From Saprospiraceae bacterium (GTDB taxonomy: Bacteria > Bacteroidota > Bacteroidia > Chitinophagales > Saprospiraceae), in assembly GCA_026129545.1 (NCBI GenBank), contig JAHCHX010000002.1:558001-622000 (forward strand): a stretch of DNA of 64,000 nucleotides. The letters run 5' to 3'. Below, piece after piece: positions 1 to 9,478 of this stretch (the first letter of the stretch is position 1; each line of letters begins with the position of its first letter). A model generated the notes under the pieces. The model searched no databases. It was not told where the DNA came from and saw only the letters and a program-made list of their open reading frames with translations. The translations under genes were made by a program, and so were the position numbers.

Positions 1-1368
1 GTTGGGCAGGCGGCAGCACGGGCACCCGTGGCCCGGCACAGCGCTCGACCAACATCGCCGCATTGGTGCAACAATTGGTCAATCAGAGCGGCTGGGCAGC
101 AGGCAACGCCATGGCTTTCTACGTCACCGGCGAAGGAACCCGCGAGGCCGAATCGTACGAAGGGGCCGAAGGTCACGGCAACCTACAATACGCACCCGAA
201 CTCATCATCACCTACCTGCCGGCCCTGTCCACATCCAGCTTTGTGATTTCCGCTACCGACGACATGGAGGAGTACGTCCTGACTGGCGAACACGACGTGG
301 CCTCCAGCGACCTCGAACTCGTGCAGGAAAACACTTCCAACCCCGACAGCAAACAAATCGTAGGCCTTCGCTTTGCCTCCGTCAATGTGCCACAAGGGGC
401 AGTCATTCTGTCGGCCAAAATCCAATTCACTTACGACAACAGCAAGACGCTCGACCCCTGCATCCTCTATTTCAAGGCAGAGGACAGCGGCAACCCGCAA
501 ACCTTTACGGACAACCTGAACTTTGAACTGGCCAACCGCCCCAAACTGAGCGACAGCGTGGAATGGGTAGTGCCCAGCTGGGCCGGTGGCAGCACTGGCA
601 CCCGAGGCCCGGCTCAACTATCATCTGACATCGCCACACTGGTGCAGAAATTGGTCAATCGCCCCGACTGGACCTCTGGCAACGCCATGGCTTTCTACGT
701 TACTGGCGAAGGCACACGCGAGGCCGAATCTTATGAAGGCGCTGAAGGCCACGGCAACTTGGGCTACGCGCCCGAACTCCTCATCCAGTACGCCAACGTG
801 ACCACGTTTGCCAAGCATGTGGACAGCGACACGGACGACATGGAGGAATATATAGTCACCGGTGAGCACGACATCGCTTCCAGCGACTTGGAACTCGTGC
901 AGGAGAACACGTCCAACCCCGATTCCAAGCAAATCGTGGGTGTGCGGTTCAACAACATAGAGGTGCCTCAAGGAGCCATCATCCAAGATGCTTTTATACA
1001 ATTTACTTACGACAACAACAAGACGCTCGACCCCTGTATCCTCTACATCAAAGCAGAGGATGACAGCAACCCAAAGACATTCACGGACAACCTCAATTTC
1101 GAGCTGGCCAACCGTCCAAAATTGACGGATAGCGTGGAATGGGTGGTACCCAGCTGGGCTGGCGGCAGCACAGGCACCCGTGGCCCGGCACAGCGCACTA
1201 CCAATATCGGCGCTTTGGTGCAACAGCTCGTCAATCGCTCCGACTGGACTCCCGGCAACTCTATGGCCTTCTACTTTACTGGTGAGGGCACGCGCGAGGC
1301 TGAATCGTACGAAGGTGCCGAAGGCCACGGCAACCTGACCTACGCGCCTGAAATCATCATCCGCTACC
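1..1368 (+). repeat. Tandem 576-bp coding repeat
   Basis: The motif GACGACATGG recurs at 258 and 834, exactly 576 bp (192 codons) apart. The window opens inside an earlier unit with the same ending. Units are near-identical at protein level, and long stretches also match at DNA level, so recent duplication or gene conversion is likely. Confidence 0.9.
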
Positions 1369-4064
1369 TCGGTGGCGGTGGTGGCACCCCAGTCGCGCCA
1401 GTAGGTGCCTTCCCCGTGGAAAAAGGCCGGGTGTGGAGCTGGTATGCCGACGACACCGCTCCCGCGGCCAACTGGACTGCGCTCACCTTCAACGATACCA
1501 CTTGGAGCTTCGGCCCTGCCGAACTGGGATACGGCGACGGCGACGAGGCCACCGTCATCCCCTTCGGCCCCGATGCCAACAACAAGTGGCCCGTATCCTA
1601 CTTCCGCCACAAGTTCATCTACAACCCCAACCAATACGGGGTGGACTCGCTCATCTTCCTCCTCAAGCGCGACGACGGCGCGGTAGTTTATCTCAACGGA
1701 GTGGAGCTCTTCCGCGACAACGTGGCCAGTGGCCCCGTAACCCACGCAACCTTAGCCCTCTCAGCCGTGGAAGGTGCCGCTGAAAACGAGTTTTTGCGCA
1801 TCGCCGCCCCGGCTACCGATTTGAAAAACGGCCTCAACGTGCTGGCCGTAAGCGTACACCAGCATACCGTGAACAGCGACGACCTGAGCTTCGACCTGCA
1901 AGTGACCGAGAAGAAGCCCCGGCTTGACCCCGGCGTGTTCCCGCTGACCAAAAACTCCATCTGGGCGTTCTGGGACAGAGGCAGTGTGGACAACAACTGG
2001 AACCAGCCCGGCTTTGATTTTAGCGACTGGGACTACGGCGAGGCGCCGCTCGGCTACGGCGACCCGGTCAGTACAGTGGTCGGCTTTGGCCCTAACGCCA
2101 ACGACAAGTACATCACCACTTGGTTCCGCAAAGACATCAACCTGCCCAACTTGGCTATCATACCCGATACGGTCGTGTTCAACATCCGCCGCGACGACGG
2201 CATTATTGTCTATGTGAACGGGGCGGAAATCATTCGGGACAACTTGCCCGCAGGACCGATTGACGATAACACATGGGCCTCTACCATCATTTCCGGCTCT
2301 GATGAAACGACCTATTACACCTTCCCACTGCCCAAGACCATTTTCTCGACAGGCATCAACGCTATCGCCGCCCGCGTCCACCAGCGTGATGGCACCAGCT
2401 CCGACCTGAGCTTCGACCTCGAAATCACAGTAGCGCCCAAAGCACCCGACGTGGCTGCCGGTTGTTTCGGTTCGGACGACACACATATCTCATGCTTCAC
2501 ATCGGTATCACCGCTTGGTCCGCGTCCGACGGGGCTGAGCATCCCCAGCACGCACCGGTTCCAAAAAATTATCGAGCAGGGCGATAACTACACCAAGCAG
2601 GTGTCCGGTATCCCATTCATAAACATTCCCGGAAACAACGACTTCACCGCGTTTGTGGGCCGTAATGGCAGCAGCACAGAGGGCGTAATTACCATCAATC
2701 ACGAGACCTCCCCCGGCGCAGTCACCATCGCCGACGTACGCTACGATGCAACCAACCGCCGCTGGCTCATAGACACCACCCAGGCCGTGAATTTCTATAC
2801 CGACGACATCGTGGGCACCAGCCGCAACTGTTCCGGCGGCATCACCCCGTGGGGCACCATCCTGACCTGCGAAGAAACCTTCGTGGCTGGCGATGCCAAC
2901 AGCGACGGCTACATGGACTACGGCTGGATTGTCGAGATTGACCCATGGACCAAACAGGTCAAGCAGTACGGCAACAACAAAAAGGAAAAACTGTGGGCCA
3001 TGGGTCGCATGTCACACGAAAACGCCGCGCCGCACCCCGACAGCATCCGAGTGTACTTCGCCGAAGACGGCGGCACATCCTGCGTTTACAAGTTCGTGGC
3101 CGACCAAAAAGCGAACCTGTACAGCGGCACGCTGTATGTGCTGCGCCTCAACAGCCCCCTGCAAAGCGGCGCGCCCACTGGCACCACAGGCACTTGGGTA
3201 CAGGTGCCAAACACCACGCAAAGCGAGCGCAACAACACCAACTTCCTCGCGGCCAGCCTCGGCGGCACCAGTTTCAACGGCCCAGAGGATGTGGAATACC
3301 ACCCGATTGACGACCGCATCTACTTCACCTCCAAAGGCAACAACCGCGTGTACCGCTTCAAGGACGACGGCAACACCGTGTCGGAATTCATCGAATACGT
3401 CGGCAACGCCAGCTATCAAATCAACTACGGTACGGGCATCGCTACCGAACCCTGGGGCGCTGGCAACGACAACATGACGGTGGACGACCGAGGCAACCTC
3501 TGGGTACTTCAGGACGGCAGCAACGACCACGTCTGGATGGTCACGCCCAACCACACACAGTTCCAGCCCGATGTGCTCCTTTTTGCCCGCACGCCGAACG
3601 GCAGTGAACCCTGCGGCTTCCACTTCACGCCCGACAACCGCTTTGGTTTCCTGTCCATCCAATCGCCCAGTGCTACCAACGCGGCCACGTTCCAACTCGA
3701 CATCAACGGCGACACCCTTCGCTTCGACCGCAGCACCTCGGTCATCGTGGCCCGCAGCGAAGTACTCAGCGGCACGGTCAGCGTAGCCCAAGCGCCCGAC
3801 CAGACCTTAGAGCTGACCGTGGCCCCCAACCCCAACAACGGCAACTTTACCATGACGTTCGACCTCGACTCGGCAACGCCGTTCCAAACCAGCCTCGTGG
3901 ACGCACAGGGACGCATGGTGCAACAGTTCAACAACAACCTGCCTGCTGGCACGCATCGCATTGACCTGCAACTAGAAGCCTATCGGGTGCCGAACGGGCT
4001 TTATTTCTTGGTCGTCCAAGCGGGCACCCGCACGACGACCAAACGCATTGTGATTCAACGGTAA
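1..4064 (+). CDS. Giant secreted PhoX-like (DUF839) protein with T9SS sorting domain, 5' partial
   Basis: Open in frame from base 3, so the gene begins before the window. The N-terminal part is a tandem repeat of a 192-residue module (cores DDMEEYVLTGEHD and DDMEEYIVTGEHD, ending TGEGTREAESYEGAEGHGN). After a Gly-rich linker come two related ~160-residue beta-sandwich-like domains (FPVEKGRVWSW and FPLTKNSIWAFW, each with an RRDDG/KRDDG-VYxNG core). A DUF839/PhoX-type domain follows (NHETSPG, GGITPWGT, SHENAAPHPD), then a C-terminal type A sorting domain (VAPNPNNGNF to TTKRIVIQR). PhoX-family proteins are Ca-dependent phosphatases, but catalytic function here is inferred. It is likely exported by type IX secretion and surface-anchored or released. 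Confidence 0.85.
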   Translation, partial: WAGGSTGTRGPAQRSTNIAALVQQLVNQSGWAAGNAMAFYVTGEGTREAESYEGAEGHGNLQYAPELIITYLPALSTSSFVISATDDMEEYVLTGEHDVASSDLELVQENTSNPDSKQIVGLRFASVNVPQGAVILSAKIQFTYDNSKTLDPCILYFKAEDSGNPQTFTDNLNFELANRPKLSDSVEWVVPSWAGGSTGTRGPAQLSSDIATLVQKLVNRPDWTSGNAMAFYVTGEGTREAESYEGAEGHGNLGYAPELLIQYANVTTFAKHVDSDTDDMEEYIVTGEHDIASSDLELVQENTSNPDSKQIVGVRFNNIEVPQGAIIQDAFIQFTYDNNKTLDPCILYIKAEDDSNPKTFTDNLNFELANRPKLTDSVEWVVPSWAGGSTGTRGPAQRTTNIGALVQQLVNRSDWTPGNSMAFYFTGEGTREAESYEGAEGHGNLTYAPEIIIRYLGGGGGTPVAPVGAFPVEKGRVWSWYADDTAPAANWTALTFNDTTWSFGPAELGYGDGDEATVIPFGPDANNKWPVSYFRHKFIYNPNQYGVDSLIFLLKRDDGAVVYLNGVELFRDNVASGPVTHATLALSAVEGAAENEFLRIAAPATDLKNGLNVLAVSVHQHTVNSDDLSFDLQVTEKKPRLDPGVFPLTKNSIWAFWDRGSVDNNWNQPGFDFSDWDYGEAPLGYGDPVSTVVGFGPNANDKYITTWFRKDINLPNLAIIPDTVVFNIRRDDGIIVYVNGAEIIRDNLPAGPIDDNTWASTIISGSDETTYYTFPLPKTIFSTGINAIAARVHQRDGTSSDLSFDLEITVAPKAPDVAAGCFGSDDTHISCFTSVSPLGPRPTGLSIPSTHRFQKIIEQGDNYTKQVSGIPFINIPGNNDFTAFVGRNGSSTEGVITINHETSPGAVTIADVRYDATNRRWLIDTTQAVNFYTDDIVGTSRNCSGGITPWGTILTCEETFVAGDANSDGYMDYGWIVEIDPWTKQVKQYGNNKKEKLWAMGRMSHENAAPHPDSIRVYFAEDGGTSCVYKFVADQKANLYSGTLYVLRLNSPLQSGAPTGTTGTWVQVPNTTQSERNNTNFLAASLGGTSFNGPEDVEYHPIDDRIYFTSKGNNRVYRFKDDGNTVSEFIEYVGNASYQINYGTGIATEPWGAGNDNMTVDDRGNLWVLQDGSNDHVWMVTPNHTQFQPDVLLFARTPNGSEPCGFHFTPDNRFGFLSIQSPSATNAATFQLDINGDTLRFDRSTSVIVARSEVLSGTVSVAQAPDQTLELTVAPNPNNGNFTMTFDLDSATPFQTSLVDAQGRMVQQFNNNLPAGTHRIDLQLEAYRVPNGLYFLVVQAGTRTTTKRIVIQR

Positions 4065-4133
4065 TTCAGATGCTTACTGGCGAGGCGAAGACAAGAGGTC
4101 GCCGCCTCGTCATTTCTTTTGACTCAATATCCG

Positions 4134-4166
4134 AATTCGTCCGACGACAACCTCGTCGGACGAATT
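4134..4166 (+). terminator. Intrinsic terminator after the PhoX-like gene
   Basis: A perfect 14-bp inverted repeat (AATTCGTCCGACGA, loop CAACC) ends in a short T stretch. It lies 70 bp past the stop codon and just before the next start. Confidence 0.7.
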
Positions 4167-4184
4167 TTCAATTTCGTCCCAAAC

Positions 4185-5108
4185 ATGAAAAAAATAGTAT
4201 TTACCCTGCTTTGTACCGCCATCGGGCTGTGCGCAGGCGCCCAAAAAAGCCTGCTCGAACTGGAGTCCGGCAAACACAAAATCTACCACAGCATCGCCGA
4301 GGGCTTGCAGGAACCCCAAGCCGTGGTACTGCTGAACCTGCGTCAAACCGAACTCACAGAAATTTCCGGCGAGGTAGGCCGCTTCAAAAACCTGCGCTAC
4401 ATCAATCTGATGAAAAACAGCATAAGCGCCCTGCCCGACGAACTGTTCGACCTTCAGGAATTGCGCGAAATCAGCGGAAGGGAAAACAAAATCGGCGGAT
4501 TGAGCCCCAAGTGTCGGCAACTCAAGAACCTCACGTTCCTCGACCTCTCCAAAAACAGTCTCGAGCAACTGCCCAACGAAATCAAGGGCATTGCCAAATT
4601 GGAGATGCTAAATGTGGCCGAAAACAAATTAACCGCGCTGCCCAAAACCATCGGCAGTCTGCCCGTGCTGCACACCCTCACCCTCGACAAGAACAAACTG
4701 ACCAACTTGCCCAAAGGCTTGGCCAAGGCCAAACGGCTAACCCAATTTTCGGCGGCTTACAACCAACTGACCTCCGTGGGCGACCTGTTCCGAAACAAGA
4801 ACGTGTCGGCCATCAATTTGGACCACAATGCCCTGACGGCCTTGCCATCGGATTTGACCAAAGCGAAAAACCTGAAGATATTGATGCTGAGCTTCAACCA
4901 ACTGACAGCCCTGCCAGAAAGCTTGTGCGCATTGGAACAGTTGGAAACCTTGGTCATCAGTTACAACCCCATCGAAAAACTGCCCAACTCATTGGGGCGC
5001 TTGCGCAACCTGAGAACGCTCATCGCCATAGAGACCCACCTGAGCGCGACGGAGCAGGCGCGTGTGCGGCAGTTGGTGCCAGCTGGTTGCGATGTACGGT
5101 TTGAGTAG
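4185..5108 (+). CDS. Secreted leucine-rich-repeat protein
   Basis: 307 residues. The ATG at 4185 gives a clean signal peptide (MKKIVFTLLCTAIGLCAGA); the longer reading from 4119 would put the terminator hairpin inside the gene. The rest is about eleven 23-residue leucine-rich repeats of the bacterial LxxLxxLPxxI type (for example LRYINLMKNSISALPDELF). Such proteins are protein-binding solenoids. No enzymatic domain, membrane anchor or T9SS domain is seen, so the protein is probably periplasmic or released. Partner unknown. Confidence 0.85.
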   Translation: MKKIVFTLLCTAIGLCAGAQKSLLELESGKHKIYHSIAEGLQEPQAVVLLNLRQTELTEISGEVGRFKNLRYINLMKNSISALPDELFDLQELREISGRENKIGGLSPKCRQLKNLTFLDLSKNSLEQLPNEIKGIAKLEMLNVAENKLTALPKTIGSLPVLHTLTLDKNKLTNLPKGLAKAKRLTQFSAAYNQLTSVGDLFRNKNVSAINLDHNALTALPSDLTKAKNLKILMLSFNQLTALPESLCALEQLETLVISYNPIEKLPNSLGRLRNLRTLIAIETHLSATEQARVRQLVPAGCDVRFE

Positions 5109-5110
5109 AA

Positions 5111-5215
5111 TATACCTCGCGCCGTCAAGTTTCGGGCATAGCTGCAATCGCATTCTGCTCAAAATCAGGGGCATCAATCATGTTCATCTGACAAATCCTA
5201 GCGAATCAAGGTATA
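5111..5215. repeat. Decayed MITE-like element (relative of 28745-28864)
   Basis: Begins with TATACCTCGCGCCGTCAAGT, nearly the same end as the 120-bp inverted-repeat element inside the tRNA array, and finishes with AAGGTATA, the reverse of its first bases. The right arm is otherwise degraded. It starts two bases after the LRR stop codon. Confidence 0.55.
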
Positions 5216-5280
5216 TATCGCTTAAAAAACGACTTACGCGAATTAGGGGTTGAACTTCTTGGCGCATGATACGCAAGTAT

Positions 5281-5497
5281 CTATTCAGGCGGTGGATTTC
5301 GAGAGTGTTCAGGAAACTGTGTCATCCCAAGGGAGACGATAAGAAAACACAGAGGCACGAAGGGCACAGAGTTTTGGTTTTCAACAATTTACATTCCTTT
5401 AAGCGCGGCGTGTATTGCGTAAAAAGAAAACATCCGGTATGGTTTGACACACTTTTCTGAACACTCTCGTGATTTCTTCAAATCACCGCCTGAATAG
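5281..5497. mobile_element. Short inverted-repeat element or IS remnant without transposase
   Basis: The left end (CTATTCAGGCGGTG, then GAGAGTGTTCAGGAAACTGT) is mirrored at the right end (GTGTGTCAAA-type sequence in the reverse strand, then CTGAACACTCTC, then CACCGCCTGAATAG). The inner core is 5301-5468, with outer arms that read as an interrupted palindrome. The ~120 bp between the arms encodes no plausible protein. GTGTTCAGGAAACTGTGTCA resembles transposon ends, so a MITE or solo IS ends is likely. The rest of 5216-5609 shows nothing else clear. Confidence 0.55.
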
Positions 5498-5609
5498 CAC
5501 CTGTTTCCAGCATTTTATCTCACCCCCCAATAAGTTTGCAACGCAAGCCACAACGGTAACGCGAGTTTTTTCAAAAAGAGCCTCACCTTTGCGCCTCAAA
5601 TGTTCGACC

Positions 5610-6812
5610 ATGCAAACCTACCTTGTTGACGGCATCCGTACCCCCATTGGCAATTTCGGCGGCGGCCTTGCGCCCGTCCGCACCGACGACCTCGCCGCCC
5701 ATGCGCTTCAAAAATTGCTCGAACGCCACCCCAATCTTGACCCGGCAGCCATCGCCGATGTCATACTTGGGTGCGCCAATCAGGCAGGCGAAGACAACCG
5801 CAACGTGGCTCGCATGGCTTTGTTGCTGGCAGGCTTGCCGCACACGGTGCCGGGCGAGACGGTCAATCGCCTCTGCGCCAGTGGAATGTCGGCGGTGATA
5901 CAAGCGGCGCGAGCAGCGATGGCGGGCGATGGCGAATTGTTTATCGCGGGGGGCGTGGAAGGCATGACTCGAGGCCCTTACGTCATCAGCAAATCGGCCA
6001 AACCCTTCGGCACGGATGCCCAACTCTACGATTCCAGCTTTGGATGGCGGTTCGTCAACCCTCGAATGAACGCCATGTACGGCACCGACGCTATGGGCAT
6101 GACGGCGGAAAACCTCGTAGAAATGTACGGCATCAGCAGAGAAGACCAAGACAGATTCGCGCTTTGGAGCCAGCAAAAAGCCGCCCACGCCCGCGAAAAA
6201 GGCATTTTGGCAGAAGAAATCACGCCCGTGCCAGTGCTGCAAGGCAAGGGCGAACCCACGCTGATGGAACACGATGAGTTCATCAAACCGGGGACGACCC
6301 TCGATATTTTGGCCAAACTTAGACCCGCATTTAAAAAAGAAGGCTCCGTCACGGCAGGCAATGCTTCCGGTCTCAACGACGGCGCTGCCGCGCTGCTCAT
6401 CGCCTCCGAAAAAGGTTTGGAGACCCACCAGTTGAAGCCCCTCGCGCGCATCGTCAGTTCGGCAGTAGTGGGTGTGGAGCCGCGCATCATGGGCATCGGG
6501 CCAGTGGGAGCAAGCCGCCGCGCCCTGCAAAAGGCTGGGCTTGTGCTCTCCCAAATAGATGTGATAGAACTCAACGAGGCATTCGCAGCCCAAGTGCTGG
6601 CCTGCACCCGCCAACTCGAACTTGCCGACCAAGACGAGCGCCTGAACCCGAATGGCGGTGCCATTGCGCTGGGTCATCCGTTGGGCATGTCGGGCGCACG
6701 CATTGTGCTGGCTGCCGCACGCGAGCTGCAACGACGCGGCGCGAAATACGCGCTTTGCACCATGTGCATCGGGGTCGGGCAAGGATATGCCGTGATTCTT
6801 GAACGTGCCTGA
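5610..6812 (+). CDS. pcaF: Acetyl-CoA acyltransferase, 3-oxoadipyl-CoA thiolase type
   Basis: 400 residues, normal for a thiolase. The start at 5610 matches the family N-terminus (DGIRTPIGNFGGGLAPVRTDDL). The nucleophilic Cys is in NRLCASGMSAV, NEAFA is present, the catalytic His is in GGAIALGHPLGMSG, and the second Cys is in TMCIGVGQG. The CIGVGQG ending and FGGGL opening are typical of the PcaF/PaaJ branch, which cleaves 3-oxoadipyl-CoA to succinyl-CoA and acetyl-CoA. No other beta-ketoadipate or phenylacetate genes lie here, so a general beta-oxidation role is also possible. Confidence 0.85.
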   Translation: MQTYLVDGIRTPIGNFGGGLAPVRTDDLAAHALQKLLERHPNLDPAAIADVILGCANQAGEDNRNVARMALLLAGLPHTVPGETVNRLCASGMSAVIQAARAAMAGDGELFIAGGVEGMTRGPYVISKSAKPFGTDAQLYDSSFGWRFVNPRMNAMYGTDAMGMTAENLVEMYGISREDQDRFALWSQQKAAHAREKGILAEEITPVPVLQGKGEPTLMEHDEFIKPGTTLDILAKLRPAFKKEGSVTAGNASGLNDGAAALLIASEKGLETHQLKPLARIVSSAVVGVEPRIMGIGPVGASRRALQKAGLVLSQIDVIELNEAFAAQVLACTRQLELADQDERLNPNGGAIALGHPLGMSGARIVLAAARELQRRGAKYALCTMCIGVGQGYAVILERA

Positions 6813-6852
6813 GGCGGGGAGCGACAAGGAAGGTTTCAAAACCCGTCGCGCG

Positions 6853-8817
6853 TCAGGTGGCTTTGTTTCCGCCCTGCAACCGCTTGAGATGCACTTCCTT
6901 CACTGGTTCCAACAGCAAGGGAGCCTTCTCGGTATCCACCGAGTCCGAGTCGAGGCCAAACCAGTTTTTGGGCGACGACACCCAGCCTTTCACGGTCAGG
7001 TAGGTGGACATGACCAACTGCTCGAACCAAGGGATTTCATTTTCGTTTGACAAAAATTCCTGAATCAGCACAAAGCGGAAATCGCCAGTGGGATACATAC
7101 CGCTCAAGGTATGGTAGCGCGAGTGGATGCTAAGTTCTTCGTTCTCGACCAATTCTTCCACCACTTTTTTCATAAACAAATTCATGCGCTGCTGCACCCT
7201 GAAGCCGAGCCTGAAATTGACCTTATACACATCGTCGCGGGCGATGGTGTTCACCTCATACTCCATCGTGTGGGGCTCGTCGGTGGTTTCGATGTGAACA
7301 AACCAGTACACATCGGCACGCTTGGGCTGGGTCTGCAAGATAGAGTAAAGCACCTTTTCCTCCACCCTTTTGGGGCTTTTGGCGCTCGTCAGGAAAACGA
7401 GGTTGGTGGCGTATTTGGGAATGTCTTTGTCGTTGCTCAGAGAGATGAGCTGGTCGAGGAAATCCCGGATTTTCACCTCGTCGGTATAGCGTTGGCGGAT
7501 GCGGCGGGCTTTCACCCACAGCATCATCATACCGAAAAGCAGGCCTGCCATGAACACCGTGATGTAGCCACCCTCGACGAATTTCAGGGTGTTCGCCAAG
7601 AAAAAGCCGCCTTCCCACGCGAGATAAAACAACAAGAACATCCAAATCAACCCTGCGCGCACGCGCTGCAATATCAGCCAGTTGGAAAGCAAAATGGTGG
7701 AACACAGCATGGTGCACACCACAGAAAGGCCATAAGCCGCTTCCATTCTGCTGCTCTCCCTGAACACGAGCACCACACACACGCACCCTATCCACAGGAA
7801 AGTGTTGATAGAAGGCATGTAAATCTGCCCTTTCAGATTGGACGGGAACCTCACAGTCATTTTGGGCAAAAAACCCAACCGTATCGCCTCCGAGGCCAAG
7901 GTGAAAGAGCCTGAAATCATGGATTGGCTGGCTATGATGGCCGCAAACGTGGCGATGATGATGCCCGGCCATAAAAACCATTCGGGCATGATGCCGTAGA
8001 ATGGGTTTTCCTCCAGCGCCATGCCATCGTGGTGAAGCAGCCATGCCGCCTGACCGAAGTAATTGAGCAGCAGGCAGATTTTTACAAAAATCCAACTGAC
8101 GCGAATGTTCTGACGACCGCAGTGCCCCAAGTCGGCATAGAGCGCCTCCGCCCCGGTGGTGCATAAAAACACCGCGCCCATCACCACCAAAAAACTGGGG
8201 CTGTGTCGCAGCAACTCAATGCCGTAGGTTGGGCTGATAGCTTGAAAAACAGATGGGTAATGCACGATTTGGCTAAGACCCAATATGCCCAGCATACTGA
8301 ACCACAAGAACATCATCGGGCCAAAGCTCTTCCCCACTGCCGAAGTGCCAAACCGCTGAATGAAAAACAACGCCGAGATAATGGCTATCGTGATGCCTAC
8401 GGTAGGGATACCGGGATATTTGAGCGATAGCCCCTCGATGGCCGACGAAACTGAAATGGGCGGGGTAATCATGCCCTCCGCGAGCATGGCTGCCCCGCCC
8501 AACACAGCCGGATACATCAACCACCGCCGCCGCCGCCGCACCAAGGAATAGAGGGAGAAAATGCCACCCTCGCCCTTGTTGTCGGCGCGAAGCACCAGAA
8601 AAACATACTTGAGCGTCGTCTGAATCGTCAGCGTCCAAAACACCAACGATACGCCGCCCAGCACCGTGAGTCGGTCAATCACCGCCCCCTCGCCCACGAT
8701 GGCTTTCATTACATACAGCGGCGACGTACCGATGTCGCCAAAAATGATACCCAGCGTGACAAGCAGGCCCGCCGCCGTGAGGCGATGATGCCCGTGCTGG
8801 CTACCTTGAGCATTCAT
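6853..8817 (-). CDS. kup: Kup-family potassium transporter
   Basis: 654 residues. Carries the Kup signature near the N-terminus (GIIFGDIGTSPLY) and a DNKGEGGIFSLYSL loop. About 12 hydrophobic segments run to residue ~430, followed by a long cytoplasmic tail ending LKRLQGGNKAT. Family members are proton-coupled K+ uptake proteins of the inner membrane. It ends 40 bp from the convergent thiolase gene and lies 21 bp after the FKBP gene on the same strand, so the two may be co-transcribed. Confidence 0.95.
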   Translation of the reverse strand: MNAQGSQHGHHRLTAAGLLVTLGIIFGDIGTSPLYVMKAIVGEGAVIDRLTVLGGVSLVFWTLTIQTTLKYVFLVLRADNKGEGGIFSLYSLVRRRRRWLMYPAVLGGAAMLAEGMITPPISVSSAIEGLSLKYPGIPTVGITIAIISALFFIQRFGTSAVGKSFGPMMFLWFSMLGILGLSQIVHYPSVFQAISPTYGIELLRHSPSFLVVMGAVFLCTTGAEALYADLGHCGRQNIRVSWIFVKICLLLNYFGQAAWLLHHDGMALEENPFYGIMPEWFLWPGIIIATFAAIIASQSMISGSFTLASEAIRLGFLPKMTVRFPSNLKGQIYMPSINTFLWIGCVCVVLVFRESSRMEAAYGLSVVCTMLCSTILLSNWLILQRVRAGLIWMFLLFYLAWEGGFFLANTLKFVEGGYITVFMAGLLFGMMMLWVKARRIRQRYTDEVKIRDFLDQLISLSNDKDIPKYATNLVFLTSAKSPKRVEEKVLYSILQTQPKRADVYWFVHIETTDEPHTMEYEVNTIARDDVYKVNFRLGFRVQQRMNLFMKKVVEELVENEELSIHSRYHTLSGMYPTGDFRFVLIQEFLSNENEIPWFEQLVMSTYLTVKGWVSSPKNWFGLDSDSVDTEKAPLLLEPVKEVHLKRLQGGNKAT

Positions 8818-8838
8818 GTTGTGGTGGTTGTGTTTAGC

Positions 8839-9345
8839 TCAATGGTGGTGGCCACCTTCTCCATGCACATGGCCGTGTGCCAATTCTGAAGGGTCGGCAT
8901 CGCGTACGGCCTCCACATGGCCTGTGAAATAGAGGTCAACGCCAGCCATCGGGTGATTGAAGTCAATCTTTACTTTATCCAAACCGACCCAAGCCACCAT
9001 GCCTTGAAAGTGGTTGCCGTTTTGGTCGGTGAGCGGGAGCATATTGCCAACTTCCAACAGGCCGTCAGGGATTTTGCCATCCGTCTCAAAGATATTTTTG
9101 GGCACCTCCACGAGTGCCGTTTCGTCGTATTCGCCATACGCGCTGGCGGCAGGGATGCCAAACTCGAACTTGTCGCCCGATTTCAAGCCAGCCAGATTTT
9201 TTTCAAAATCGGGAATCATCATGCCGATTCCATAAATAAAAACCAGCGGTTGGTTTCCATTGGTCGTTTCCACTAGCTGTCCGTCGGCAGTGCCTTCGGT
9301 CAGGGTGTAGTGCACAGACACTACCTTGTTTGCTGCGATATTCAT
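8839..9345 (-). CDS. SlyD-like FKBP-type peptidyl-prolyl isomerase
   Basis: 168 residues from the ATG at 9345 (MNIAANKVVSVHYTL). It has the split FKBP fold with the inserted chaperone (IF) domain of the SlyD group: VFIYGIGMMIPDFEKNLAGL, then GEYDETALVEVPKNIF, then VDLYFTGHVEAVRDA. A His-rich tail (HGHVHGEGGHHH) could bind metal, as in SlyD. Probably a cytosolic folding helper. An upstream in-frame ATG at 9369 is less likely because it adds residues outside the family. Confidence 0.9.
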   Translation of the reverse strand: MNIAANKVVSVHYTLTEGTADGQLVETTNGNQPLVFIYGIGMMIPDFEKNLAGLKSGDKFEFGIPAASAYGEYDETALVEVPKNIFETDGKIPDGLLEVGNMLPLTDQNGNHFQGMVAWVGLDKVKIDFNHPMAGVDLYFTGHVEAVRDADPSELAHGHVHGEGGHHH

Positions 9346-9478
9346 TGAAAAAAAGTTTGTGAGCCGCAAAGGTAAGGCTTATTCGCAACTGGACGAAAGG
9401 CTCCCCATTATATCTAACCCGACCTGCATCAGCGCATTATCTACCACGCCCCTCCCCCCAGTTCGGTCTCTTCCATTC

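Noticed and set aside
5266..5460. 64-residue open frame in the inverted-repeat element
   Set aside because: Spans the terminal repeats, basic composition, no homologue recognised.
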